Source: Paeniglutamicibacter quisquiliarum (GTDB lineage Bacteria; Actinomycetota; Actinomycetes; Actinomycetales; Micrococcaceae). Taken from it: a stretch of 64,000 nt of DNA. The notes beneath the pieces are model-generated. The model was given only the letters and a program-made list of their open reading frames with translations. It was not told the origin of the DNA and did no database searches. The position numbers were made by a program, and so were the translations under genes. The stretch is from positions 35,943-99,942 of the forward strand of contig NZ_JAHRED010000013.1 of the NCBI RefSeq assembly GCF_019084045.1. The letters run 5' to 3'. Positions 26,635 to 34,852 of the stretch are shown one piece after another; within the stretch, counting starts at the first letter, position 1, and each line of letters starts with the position of its first letter.

Positions 26635-28130
26635 GTCGGCACGCACCACGCCCCGCCGGTTCCCTTGCGCCGGTGGCCGCCATCGACCTGGGGGCGACCA
26701 GCGGCCGGGTGATGCTCGGGGAGCTGGTCGACGGGAAGGTGGTGCTCACCCAGGTGCACCGCTTCGCCAACGGGGCGCACCCGCTCTCGGACTTCGAGGA
26801 AGCGGCGGCGCCCGGCGCCCTGGCCTGGGACCTGGACGGGTTGTGGGCCGAAGTCCGCCGCGGCCTGGCCCTGGCCTTCGCCCAACGCCCCGACATCGCC
26901 TCCATCGGCGTTGATTCCTGGGCCGTTGACTATGCGCTGCTGCGCGACGGCGAGCGTCTGGGGCAGGTGCGGCACTACCGCGACCCGCGCAACGAGCGGG
27001 CGGTGGCGCAGCTGGAACAATCGTTTTCGCGCGCCGCGCTGTTTGGGCGCAACGGACTGCAGTTCCTGCCGTTCAACACCGTCTACCAGCTCGAGGCCGA
27101 GCGCGGCGAAGGCCGCCTGGCCGCGGCCGACACGCTGCTGTTGGTGCCCGACTACCTGAACTGGCTGCTGACCGGGGCGGTGCGTGCCGAGCGCACCAAT
27201 GCCTCGACCACCGGGCTGCTCAACATTTCCACCGGCACCTGGGATGCCGAACTGGCCGGGCACCTGGGCGTGGCCGGGCTCCTGCCGGACCTGGTGGAAC
27301 CAGGGGACACGGTCGGGATGCTGCGCCCCGAGTTGGCACACGAGCTTGGCGCCACCGGGGAAGTGTCGGTCACGGCCGTTGCCTCGCACGACACCGCCAG
27401 CGCCGTGGCGGCCGCACCCCTGGGTTCGCCGCGCTCGGCCTACGTCTCCTGCGGCACCTGGGGCCTGGTGGGCGTGGAACTGCCGCGCCCGGCCCTCACC
27501 GAGGAGGCCAGGCAGGCCGGCTTCACCAACGAGCTTGGCCTGGACGGGACGGTCCGCCTTCTCAAGAACGTGACGGGCACCTGGCTGCTGAGCGAGTCGA
27601 TCAGGTACTGGAACGAATCCGCCGCCGCCGGCACCACCGGAGGGGTCACCCTTGAGTCCCTGTTGCCGGCCGTCGAGGCCCTGGAGGCCCCGGCCGTCTT
27701 GATCGACCCTGCCCAGGAGCGCTTCATGGCGCCGGGGAACCTGCCCGAACGGATCGTTGCCGCCGTCCTTGAGGCCGGTGGCGACTTGCCGGAATCGCGC
27801 GAGCAGATCCTGCGCATCATCCTGGAGAGCCTTGCGGCCAGCTTCGCCACCGAGGCCTTCGCGGCGGCCGGGCAGGGCGGTTTCGTACCCGATGCCATCC
27901 ACATGCTGGGCGGCGGATCCCAGAGTGGACTCTTGTGCCAGCTCACGGCCGACCGGGCGGGCGTCCCGGTCTTCGCGGGACCTGTCGAATGCACCGCGTT
28001 GGGCAACGTGCTGGTGCAATTGCGTACGCGCTCGGGCGAGCCATGGACGATGGGCCGGATGCGCGCGCTGGTGCGGGACTCGGTTGAACTGCGCCGCTAC
28101 GCGCCGAGCGCAGTGAAGAGCCCGGTTTAG
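26631..28130 (+). CDS. rhaB: L-rhamnulokinase
   Basis: This FGGY-family kinase phosphorylates L-rhamnulose at C1. It has 499 residues. The N-terminal ATPase motif AAIDLGATSGRVMLGEL is at 16-32, the substrate region IGVDSWAVDYALL near 94, VASHDTASAV near 248 with the catalytic Asp, and the second-domain motifs SCGTWGLVGVEL and IHMLGGGSQSGLLCQLTADR. ATG lies within the rhaD stop (ATGA overlap), so it is translationally coupled and last in the operon. A stem-loop follows. Together the five structural genes are enough for rhamnose entry into dihydroxyacetone phosphate and lactate. Confidence 0.95.
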   Translation: MSRHAPRPAGSLAPVAAIDLGATSGRVMLGELVDGKVVLTQVHRFANGAHPLSDFEEAAAPGALAWDLDGLWAEVRRGLALAFAQRPDIASIGVDSWAVDYALLRDGERLGQVRHYRDPRNERAVAQLEQSFSRAALFGRNGLQFLPFNTVYQLEAERGEGRLAAADTLLLVPDYLNWLLTGAVRAERTNASTTGLLNISTGTWDAELAGHLGVAGLLPDLVEPGDTVGMLRPELAHELGATGEVSVTAVASHDTASAVAAAPLGSPRSAYVSCGTWGLVGVELPRPALTEEARQAGFTNELGLDGTVRLLKNVTGTWLLSESIRYWNESAAAGTTGGVTLESLLPAVEALEAPAVLIDPAQERFMAPGNLPERIVAAVLEAGGDLPESREQILRIILESLAASFATEAFAAAGQGGFVPDAIHMLGGGSQSGLLCQLTADRAGVPVFAGPVECTALGNVLVQLRTRSGEPWTMGRMRALVRDSVELRRYAPSAVKSPV

Positions 28131-28161
28131 TCCGGACCCCTGAATCCGGGCCAGGTGAAAA

Positions 28162-28205
28162 GGTGGTTGCGGGCACCGCCCGGGCGGGCGGGCCCGGCAA
28201 CCACC
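28162..28205. terminator. Hairpin between rhaB and the convergent FBP gene
   Basis: GGTGGTTGC (28162-28170) pairs with GCAACCACC (28197-28205), and an inner GGGC/GCCC extends the stem after a one-base bulge. It lies between two convergent genes and could stop transcription from both sides. Confidence 0.6.
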
Positions 28206-28211
28206 CCGGGA

Positions 28212-28703
28212 TCAGGCGTTGTCGCGCACGCGCCTGGCGAAGTTCAGCACATGTTCCCGCAGCACGTCGATGCGCCGATTGACCTCCGCCTCGCGATCGA
28301 AACCGAGGTAGGGCAGCGATTTCATCATGCGGACGTTGGCGGGGCACTGGAACTCGGCGCACACCAGGATGCCGATGGTGTCGCCGTCGCGGCCGGCCTG
28401 GCCACCCTTCCTGGCGTTGAAAAACACCACGTCGTTGGGCAGGTCAACGTCCTCGCACCACGAGCACTGCGGCCGGTTGCGGATCTTGCCCTCGGTCTTG
28501 CGGAACATGATGCCCACGGGCGCATCGTCAAGGACGGTGACGACATAACCGACCAAGGGCAGCTTCGGATCCCGCCACCCCAGGAACTCGAGGGTGTCCC
28601 AATCCAGGGAGTCGAAGTTCTCCGGGAGCGTGATGGCCTTGCGCTCGCGCAGCGAGGCATTGATGAAGGATGAACGGATCTGTTTTTCGGAAAGTGAATG
28701 CAT
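28212..28703 (-). CDS. FBP-domain (FusB-like, EF-G-binding type) zinc-finger protein
   Basis: This 163-residue protein has the actinobacterial FBP domain layout. A helical N-terminal part (LSEKQIRSSFINASLRERKAITLP) is followed by a treble-clef-like zinc site made by Cys80, Cys83, Cys115 and Cys120 (NRPQCSWC, then VCAEFQC). The fold is that of FusB/FusC and related EF-G-binding proteins, which free EF-G stalled by fusidic acid. Whether this protein binds EF-G is not shown. The ATG at 28703 is internal to a much longer open frame that has no homology upstream. It stands alone, convergent with rhaB and divergent from a LysR gene. Confidence 0.78.
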   Translation of the reverse strand: MHSLSEKQIRSSFINASLRERKAITLPENFDSLDWDTLEFLGWRDPKLPLVGYVVTVLDDAPVGIMFRKTEGKIRNRPQCSWCEDVDLPNDVVFFNARKGGQAGRDGDTIGILVCAEFQCPANVRMMKSLPYLGFDREAEVNRRIDVLREHVLNFARRVRDNA

Positions 28704-29063
28704 GGAAGTTCTGGGCCTGACTGTCGTGCCGCCTCGTCGCCGCGGCGAAGGGAGGGGGCATGCTTCGGGTGGGGCAAAAGATCCGCGCGCGGTCGGGCGA
28801 CGAGTCGCCGAGAACCCGGCAGCGGATGTGGGCGCGCCAAATGGGCGCGAAGAATCACCGAAAGTGGACAGCCTTATCTCGAGCCGGCGGAAAAGACGCC
28901 GGCTACCTCCGAACGCCCGCGGGGCGGTTGGGTCGAGATCACAATGGACATGCGAAAAAGTATACGCCCACGCTGCCCGCGCTCTGTCGGACGCGACTGG
29001 GCGCACCGCAGCCTCCGCAGCGGGGAAGTGGAACATCGGTTCACGATGCTGTAGACCGGTCAT
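28704..29063. other. Intergenic region between FBP gene and LysR regulator
   Basis: These 360 bp separate two divergent genes. Frames on both strands are shadows without recognisable domains. I see no clear promoter match or strong repeat. Confidence 0.5.
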
Positions 29064-29987
29064 ATGTTTATCCGGCAACTCGAGTACATGGTCGCCCTCG
29101 CTCGAGAGCGACACTTCGTGCGCGCCGCGCAATCCTGTTCGGTGTCCCAGCCGGCACTGTCGGAGGGAATCCGGAAACTGGAAAAGGAGCTTGATGTTCC
29201 GCTGATCCGCCGTGGCAACAAGTTCGAGGGCCTGACCGCCGAGGGGCAGGAACTTGTCCTCTGGGCCCGGAAAATCCTTGCAGACCGGGACGCGATGAAC
29301 GACGAGATCGGTGCGATGCGCACCGGCGTCCGCGGCCAGCTTCGCTTCGGATCCATTCCCACCGCCTCGATCGCGGTGTCGCTGCTCAACGCGCCATTTT
29401 GCGATTCGCACCCCTTGGCGCGCGTCCAAGTGGTTTCCAACCTGACATCCGACGACGTTGTGGCGCGGTTGAGGTCCTACGAAATCGATGCCGGAATCAC
29501 CTACATCCAGGACCCTGTGCCCGACGAATTCCGGGTGTTCCCGCTGTACCGGGAACGATACGTCCTGCTGACCGCGACGGATGCGGGCTCGCCGCCGGCC
29601 GTCTCTGCCACGTGGACGCAAGCTGCGGCACTCCCGCTTTGCCTGCTGGCCCCCAGCATGCAGGGACGGCGGCGCCTCGACGACATCTTCGCCGAGGTGG
29701 GAATCAGCCCGGAGCCACGGCTGGAAACCGACTCGGTGGCCTCGCTCTTTGCCCATGTGACGACGGGTTCATGGGCAACCGTCGTGCCCGCGGCTTGGCT
29801 GCATGCCTTCGGGGTACCTGCCAATTTGCACGCCGTCCCGTTGGTGGGCCCGGAGCGATGCGTTCCGGTCGGCTTGCTCACCCTCGCCCGGGATCCGACA
29901 CCGATACTCGTGCGTGCCCTGGCATCCGTGGTCGAATCGACGGATCTCACATTCCTGGAACACCTGCCGGACGAACATAAGCGATAG
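29064..29987 (+). CDS. LysR-family transcriptional regulator
   Basis: This 307-residue protein has the LysR winged helix at residues 3-62 (RQLEYMVALARERHFVRAAQSCSVSQPALSEGIRKLEKEL) and a two-lobed periplasmic-binding-like effector domain from about 90, with GQLRFGSIPTASIAVSLL and a DDVVARLRSYEIDAGITY segment. The neighbours are the divergent FBP-domain gene (360 bp away) and a downstream FUSC-type membrane protein 99 bp away on the same strand. The latter is the more probable target, since LysR proteins often control linked exporters. Effector unknown. Confidence 0.88.
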   Translation: MFIRQLEYMVALARERHFVRAAQSCSVSQPALSEGIRKLEKELDVPLIRRGNKFEGLTAEGQELVLWARKILADRDAMNDEIGAMRTGVRGQLRFGSIPTASIAVSLLNAPFCDSHPLARVQVVSNLTSDDVVARLRSYEIDAGITYIQDPVPDEFRVFPLYRERYVLLTATDAGSPPAVSATWTQAAALPLCLLAPSMQGRRRLDDIFAEVGISPEPRLETDSVASLFAHVTTGSWATVVPAAWLHAFGVPANLHAVPLVGPERCVPVGLLTLARDPTPILVRALASVVESTDLTFLEHLPDEHKR

Positions 29988-30086
29988 GCACTGCTTATCT
30001 AACCATCACGGTTGCCTCTTTGACGCCGATTGCTTAGGGGCGCAAAGTGGTTCCCCGGGGCACGGTGCCCTTGCGTGGGAGGCGAA

Positions 30087-31160
30087 ATGGCAAAGATGAC
30101 GGGGGTCCGGGTAATGGGGCCACAAGGTGGCGCTGCTCCCCGACGTGCAACCGTTCGACGTTCCTTGCTGGCCCTGGGCCCGGCCCAGGGCGACCGGATG
30201 TCCGCATGGCGCGTCGGGCTGAGCGTCGCCGTCCCCTCGCTGGGACTGTTGGCCCTTGGCAGGCCGGGCCTGATCATTTATGCCGTCTTCGGCGCCTTCA
30301 TCGGCATGTATGGCAGGAACGAACCGCACCAAATGAGGCTCGTCCACCAAGCTCAGGCGGCTGTGCTGCTCGTGGGAGGAACCCTGATCGGCATTGGATT
30401 GTCCGCCCTGGGTGTGAGGCCTTGGACGCTCGTCCTGACCGAGGCCTTCATCGCGGGTGTGGGCTCGCTCTTCGCCGACAGGTACAGGCTCAAGCCCGCG
30501 GGCCCATTCTTTTGCCTCTTTGCCCTCGGCGCCTGTGCCTCTGTTCCGCTGGCGGTGCCGTGGTGGGGCGCCGCAATCGCCTGCGTTGGCTCGGCCGGCT
30601 TCGCCGCAATGGTCGGGTTTGCCGGCTGGTTCGGCGCCCAGACCTGGGCGTCGGGGGCCGGCCGGCCGGTGGTGCCCACCGTTTCGGCCGCTGTCCTCGT
30701 CCACGCACTGCGCTATGTCCTGGCCGTCGGCACCGCCGGTGCCGCAGGAATCCTCATGGGTATCGGGCACCCCTACTGGGCCATGGCCGCGGGAGCTGTT
30801 CCGCTGGCCGCAGAGACTCTTGGGGCGCGCGTCCAACGCGGCATCCACCGGGTGTTCGGAACTCTTGCCGGAGTGGGGCTGACGGCCCTGGTTCTCCTAC
30901 CCCGGCCATCCGTCATGGTGCTGGGGCTGCTGGTGGTCGCGCTGCAGTTCCCGAGCGAGTTGTTTATGGCGCGCCACTACGGGTTCGCCCTGGTCTTCTT
31001 TACGCCGCTGGTCCTGGTCATGACCTATCTGGCGGCACCAACTGATCCCGGCATCCTCATGGCCGACCGGGCCGTGGAGACGGCCATTGGGGCCGCCGCC
31101 GGCGTGCTGGTTGCCGTATTCATCCGCGAACCGGGGACGTCGCGGAACCCCTTGCGCTGA
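30087..31160 (+). CDS. FUSC-family membrane protein (aromatic-acid-exporter-like)
   Basis: This 357-residue polytopic protein has two blocks of about five hydrophobic helices. FUSC-type features are VGLSVAVPSLGLLALGRPGLIIYAVFG near the first block, and in the second block HALRYVLAVGTAGAAGILMGIGHPYWAMAAGAVPL and the arginine-rich turn GARVQRGIHRVFGTLAGV, the conserved FUSC loop. Relatives include p-hydroxybenzoate efflux proteins (AaeB) and fusaric acid resistance proteins. ATG 30087 has GGGAGG just upstream and is preferred over the frame start at 30030. A LysR gene precedes it. Confidence 0.8.
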   Translation: MAKMTGVRVMGPQGGAAPRRATVRRSLLALGPAQGDRMSAWRVGLSVAVPSLGLLALGRPGLIIYAVFGAFIGMYGRNEPHQMRLVHQAQAAVLLVGGTLIGIGLSALGVRPWTLVLTEAFIAGVGSLFADRYRLKPAGPFFCLFALGACASVPLAVPWWGAAIACVGSAGFAAMVGFAGWFGAQTWASGAGRPVVPTVSAAVLVHALRYVLAVGTAGAAGILMGIGHPYWAMAAGAVPLAAETLGARVQRGIHRVFGTLAGVGLTALVLLPRPSVMVLGLLVVALQFPSELFMARHYGFALVFFTPLVLVMTYLAAPTDPGILMADRAVETAIGAAAGVLVAVFIREPGTSRNPLR

Positions 31161-31162
31161 GC

Positions 31163-31333
31163 CCGGGCGTGGGGGCACGAATCGGCCGTGGTCACCACTT
31201 TTTCTCGAACTCGGAGGATGGTCAGGGATTCATCCGGGTCGGTTTCGGGGTGATCCCCGCCGAGCGCATTCCCGAGGGCATGCAGAGGCTTGCCGCCCTG
31301 CTACCCGGGCAAAAGACTGCCTCCCTCGACTAG
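31163..31333 (+). pseudogene. Remnant C-terminus resembling a PLP-dependent aminotransferase
   Basis: A frame ending in TAG at 31331 encodes a 56-residue tail with FFSNSEDGQGFIRVGFG followed by VIPAERIPEGMQRLAALLPG. This pattern, a Phe/Ile-Arg-Val/Leu-Gly-Phe strand then PxERIxEGMxRLAxLL, is that of the last strand and helix of class I/MocR-type aminotransferases. There is no start codon with a ribosome-binding site, and nothing of the rest of the enzyme remains upstream, where the FUSC gene ends. I read it as the 3' stump of a deleted gene. The minus-strand operon's terminator now lies inside its final codons. Confidence 0.45.
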
Positions 31334-31346
31334 GCGAGGGAGGCAG
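31317..31346 (-). terminator. Terminator of the permease-racemase operon
   Basis: CTGCCTCCCTCG at 31317-31328 and CGAGGGAGGCAG at 31335-31346 pair perfectly over 12 bp with a 6-base loop. On the minus strand the stem is followed by TCTTTTG, so it fits an intrinsic terminator for the racemase gene that ends at 31381. Confidence 0.75.
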
Positions 31347-31380
31347 CCAGGCGGTTTCGGCGCGGTGCCGGGGCGTGGTG

Positions 31381-32121
31381 CTAGCGGGCGTTGACGGCGG
31401 CCTTGGTGATCGGCCAGCCGGTGACGACCTTGGGTCGCGGGGTGGCGTAGGTGCGCACCTTGGAGGTGCTCAGCCCCAGCCGGACCAAAGATTCGGCGAT
31501 GGTCACCGCGGCGCGCACGCCGTCCACGATCGGCACGCCGGTCGCCTCGGCGACCTTGGCCTCGAGCTCCGCCATGCCGCCGCAGCCGAGCACTATGACC
31601 TCGGCCTTGTCGTTCTCCACCGCCTGGCGCGACTGCTCCACGATGGCGGCCACGGCGCGTTCGGGATCGGATTCGAGCTCGAGCACGCCCAGCCCGCTGG
31701 CGCGGACCGAGGCGCAGCGGTCGGTGAGGCCCGCCAACTTCAGCCGGTCCTCGATCAGCGGAACCGTCCTGTCCAGCGTGGTGACCACGGAGTACTTGTG
31801 CCCTAGGAACTGGGCGGTGGAGGCCGCGGCCTCGGTGATGTCCACGACCGGGACATCAAGCAGTTCCTGCAGGCCCTCGCGGCCGTGTTCTCCGTAGCCG
31901 GCCTGGATGACCGCGTCGTAGGGCTCGGTGTAGTTCACGACCTTATCCATCACGGCGATGGCGGCGAGGTAGCTCTCGAAGTTTCCCTCGCAGGAATCGG
32001 CGCCGAAGTCAGGGGTCAGTTCGACGATCTCGGTGCCCGGGGACGCCGCCGAGCGGGCGGAGTCGCCGATGGACCGGGTCATGGACGCGGTGGTGTTGAC
32101 GTTGAGGACCAGAATGCGCAT
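31381..32121 (-). CDS. Asp/Glu/hydantoin racemase superfamily protein lacking the first catalytic Cys
   Basis: This 246-residue protein aligns with hydantoin and allantoin racemases from its N-terminus (MRILVLNVNTTASMT) to the end. These enzymes use two Cys as acid and base. The second is present in VIVLGCGGMAE (Cys180). The first, which in HyuA lies in VIACFGDPG, is replaced here: the segment reads VIQAGYGEHG with Gly75 at the Cys position. Arylmalonate decarboxylase of the same superfamily also has Gly in the first place and Cys in the second. The gene lies 45 bp downstream of an allantoin-type permease, so the substrate may be allantoin or another hydantoin or ureide, but the reaction may not be racemisation. 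Confidence 0.8.
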   Translation of the reverse strand: MRILVLNVNTTASMTRSIGDSARSAASPGTEIVELTPDFGADSCEGNFESYLAAIAVMDKVVNYTEPYDAVIQAGYGEHGREGLQELLDVPVVDITEAAASTAQFLGHKYSVVTTLDRTVPLIEDRLKLAGLTDRCASVRASGLGVLELESDPERAVAAIVEQSRQAVENDKAEVIVLGCGGMAELEAKVAEATGVPIVDGVRAAVTIAESLVRLGLSTSKVRTYATPRPKVVTGWPITKAAVNAR

Positions 32122-32166
32122 GGGGTAACTCCTGTGTGGCGGTGGATCTGAAGCGGGCGGTGGGCC

Positions 32167-33687
32167 CTAGTGGGTGGGAGCGACGGCGATGGTCTCGCCG
32201 TCGACGTCCTGGTGGACCTGGCCGCGCTTGGCGATGGCCAGGTAGACGAGGGCGCCGAGGCCGGAGCCGATGAACCAGGCGAAGGCCGAGACGTGGCCCA
32301 GTGCAGGGGAGAAGGCCAGGATCAGTGCCGCAACGGCGGAGATGCCCAGGGCGATGATGGCGCGGAAGTTCACGCCGCGGGTGAAGAAGTACGTGCCCTC
32401 CGGGTTGGTGCGGTACAGGTCCGGGATGTTGATCCGGGCACGGCGCAGGATCCAGTAGTCGGCCATGATGATGCCGAACAGGGGGCCGAGCAGGGCGCCC
32501 AGGCCGCCGAGGAAGTAGGTGATGACGGCGGGGGAGTTGTAGAGGTTCCACGGCAGGATCAACAGGCCGATGACGCCGGAGATGATGCCGGCACGGCGGA
32601 AGTTCAGCACCTTGGGGAAGAGGTTCGTCAGCGCATAGATCGGGGCGACGAAGTTGGCCATCAGGTTCACCGCAATGGTCAGGATCAGCAGGGCCGCCGA
32701 TGCTGCCAGCAGCAGGAAGGTGTTGGGGATGGCGGCAACGACGTCTGAGGGGCTGTCGATGATGGTTCCGTCGATCTTGAACTGCGCACCGGTCATGACC
32801 ACGACGATCACGCCGAAGAGCAGCATGTTCAGCGGGATGCCCCAGAAGTTGCCGCGAACGATCGAGCCCTTGGAACGGGCGCTGCGGGTGAAGTCGCAGA
32901 AGTTCAGCACGAAGGTGGCGTAGATGGAGACCCACAGGGCACCGCCGCCGAGGATCCCGAGCCACATGTCGACGCCGGTCTTGGCGTCGCCGGTTGACCA
33001 TGCGATGGAGCCGCCGGCCTGGATGAACATCCAGATGGCGAGCGCGCCCATGGTGACGAGGATGACCGGGCCGGCGAAGGCCTCGTACTTGCGGATCATT
33101 TCCATGCCGTAGCTGACGATGACCAGCTGCAGTGCCCACAGGGCGACGAAGCAGATCCAGCCCAGGGTGGAAAGGCCCAGGAAGCTGTTGGAGTTAAGGC
33201 TCGCGGCGGACGGGGCGACGGCCAGGATCATCACCACGAGCACCACGGATGCAAGGTAGGTCTGGATGCCGAACCAGGCGATCGCCACGGCACCGCGCAG
33301 GAGGGCCGGGATCTGTGCTCCGCGGATGCCGAAGGCAATGCGGCTCATGACCGGGAACGGGACGCCGGTCTTTTCGCCCATGAAGCCGGAAAAATTCAAC
33401 AGCCCAAAGAGCAGGACTGCGCCGAAGCCCAGGGCCAGCAGGATCTGCCAGCCGCCCAGGCCGAGTGCAAAGAGCCCAATCGCAAATGCGTAGTTCCCCA
33501 GGGAATGGACGTCGTTGGCCCACAGCGTGAAGATGCTGTAGCTGGACCAGGTCCTTCCCGCCTTGGTGGTTGGTGCCAGGTCGCTGTTGTATAGCGACGC
33601 GCTGAGCCCATGGGGATTCAGTTCGTGCTGGACCACGGGCGGGACGCTGGATTCTGACGTCGCTGTGCGCACATCTGGATGGGTCAT
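32167..33687 (-). CDS. NCS1-family permease (allantoin/hydantoin type)
   Basis: This 506-residue protein has 12 hydrophobic segments and the NCS1 (PucI/Mhp1/CodB) pattern. It has a polar N-terminus, ENLNPHGL-like NPHGLSASLYNSDLAP, then TLWANDVHSLGNYAFAIG in helix 1, the FPVMSRIAFGIRGAQIPALLRG region with conserved aromatic WFGIQTYLAS in helix 3, and NFVAPIYALTNLFP in helix 8. PucI and Mhp1 import allantoin and hydantoins. Position beside the racemase-like gene and divergent from the glyoxylate/glycerate operon that ends in allantoinase supports allantoin uptake. This would feed allantoin directly to allantoinase. Confidence 0.88.
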   Translation of the reverse strand: MTHPDVRTATSESSVPPVVQHELNPHGLSASLYNSDLAPTTKAGRTWSSYSIFTLWANDVHSLGNYAFAIGLFALGLGGWQILLALGFGAVLLFGLLNFSGFMGEKTGVPFPVMSRIAFGIRGAQIPALLRGAVAIAWFGIQTYLASVVLVVMILAVAPSAASLNSNSFLGLSTLGWICFVALWALQLVIVSYGMEMIRKYEAFAGPVILVTMGALAIWMFIQAGGSIAWSTGDAKTGVDMWLGILGGGALWVSIYATFVLNFCDFTRSARSKGSIVRGNFWGIPLNMLLFGVIVVVMTGAQFKIDGTIIDSPSDVVAAIPNTFLLLAASAALLILTIAVNLMANFVAPIYALTNLFPKVLNFRRAGIISGVIGLLILPWNLYNSPAVITYFLGGLGALLGPLFGIIMADYWILRRARINIPDLYRTNPEGTYFFTRGVNFRAIIALGISAVAALILAFSPALGHVSAFAWFIGSGLGALVYLAIAKRGQVHQDVDGETIAVAPTH

Positions 33688-33899
33688 GAGAACTCGTACC
33701 TTTCACCACAGGGGGGTGTGACGGAGATTACTTCGTGGATCGATGATGGCACGATTCCATGTAAAAGAAAAGGATTTTCATCAGGTGGAATTCCTGGAGA
33801 AATCATTCGGCCTGGATTTGACTGGTCACGGCCGATTTGCACCGACTCTGGTCGCCCGGGGCGTGATGGCGGGCAGGTGGGTGCGGGTGACTCGGGCCC

Positions 33900-33965
33900 T
33901 TGACAGTGACTCAGCCCACTCGCTAGAGTTCTCATCAAGCAATAAACATATTTCACAATATGGAA
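33900..33965 (+). promoter_or_regulatory. Promoter and IclR-type operator of the glyoxylate/glycerate operon
   Basis: TTGACA (33900-33905) and TAGAGT (33924-33929) are spaced by 18 bp. The predicted start is near 33936. ATTTCACAATATGGAA (33950-33965) lies just downstream, where a bound repressor would block elongation. It matches the motif at the malic enzyme promoter (13592-13607) in 11 of 16 positions. GAAGGAG before ATG 33990 is the ribosome-binding site. Confidence 0.55.
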
Positions 33966-33989
33966 GTTGGAACCATGAAGGAGTCGAAG

Positions 33990-34781
33990 ATGGCCTACAC
34001 CGTCAACTGTTCAATCCTGCTCACCGAGCTCCCCCTGCTGGAGCGCGCCGCCGCGGCCAAGGCGGCGGGCTTCGACAGCGTTGAATTCTGGTGGCCGTTT
34101 GCCACGGCCGTACCCGCCGACTCCGAGGTCGACGCCTTCGTGGCCTCGATCAAGGACGCAGGCGTCACCCTCGAGGGCCTGAACTTCTTCGCCGGCGACA
34201 TGCCGGCCGGGGACCGCGGACTGGTTTCCTGGGTCGGACGCGAATCCGAGTTCCTCGACAACATCGACGTCGTGGCAGGCATTGGCGAGGCCACCGGCTG
34301 CAAGGGCTTCAACGCCCTGTATGGAAACCGGCAGCCCGGGATCGACGGCCAGGCGCACGACAAGCTGGCCGTTTCCAACCTGGTCGCCGCGGCCAACGGG
34401 GTGGCACGCATCGGCGGCACCGTGCTGCTCGAACCGATCTCGGGCTCCGAGGCCTACCCGCTGAAGACCTCCGCCGACGCGTTCTTCGTCCTCGAGAAGG
34501 TCCACGCCGCGGGGGCAGCCAACGTCAAGCTATTGGCCGATTTCTACCACCTGGCCGTCAACGGCGACGACGTCGCCGCGCTGATCGAGGGCCACGCCCA
34601 CGAATTCGGCCACATCCAGATCGCCGACGATCCGGGACGCGGGGCACCGGGCACCGGAACGCTGCCGCTGGGCGAATGGATCACCCGGTCCCGCGACCTC
34701 GGCTACGCCGGCGGCGTCGCCCTGGAGTACAAGGCCGCCCACGCCGAGGCCTTCAACTGGCTCATCCGCCAGCCCGCCTAA
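33990..34781 (+). CDS. hyi: Hydroxypyruvate isomerase
   Basis: This TIM-barrel enzyme (xylose isomerase-like fold) interconverts hydroxypyruvate and tartronate semialdehyde. It has 263 residues, matching E. coli Hyi (258). Visible features are the N-terminal VNCSILLTELPLLERAAAAKAAGFDSVEFWWPF, the metal/substrate Glu in LLEPISG near 147, LLADFYHLAVNGDD near 180, and HIQIADDPGRGAPGTGTLP near 215 followed by the final LEYKA Glu. ATG 33990 is best supported by GAAGGAG; ATGs at 33960 and 33975 are in frame. It is the first gene of a five-gene operon with glxR, gcl, glycerate kinase and allantoinase. Confidence 0.93.
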   Translation: MAYTVNCSILLTELPLLERAAAAKAAGFDSVEFWWPFATAVPADSEVDAFVASIKDAGVTLEGLNFFAGDMPAGDRGLVSWVGRESEFLDNIDVVAGIGEATGCKGFNALYGNRQPGIDGQAHDKLAVSNLVAAANGVARIGGTVLLEPISGSEAYPLKTSADAFFVLEKVHAAGAANVKLLADFYHLAVNGDDVAALIEGHAHEFGHIQIADDPGRGAPGTGTLPLGEWITRSRDLGYAGGVALEYKAAHAEAFNWLIRQPA

Positions 34782-34852
34782 CCGGCACCCCAAGCACTTT
34801 CGGGCACACGCTGCCCAAGCCACCAGCACGCACAAGTTTTCAGGAGCACGGC

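Noticed and set aside
23419..26649. 1076-codon open frame on the minus strand
   Set aside because: It is antisense to the rhamnose MFS and rhaD genes, which have clear domains. Its translation is Gly/Gln/Asp/Arg/Val-rich low-complexity sequence typical of high-GC shadows.
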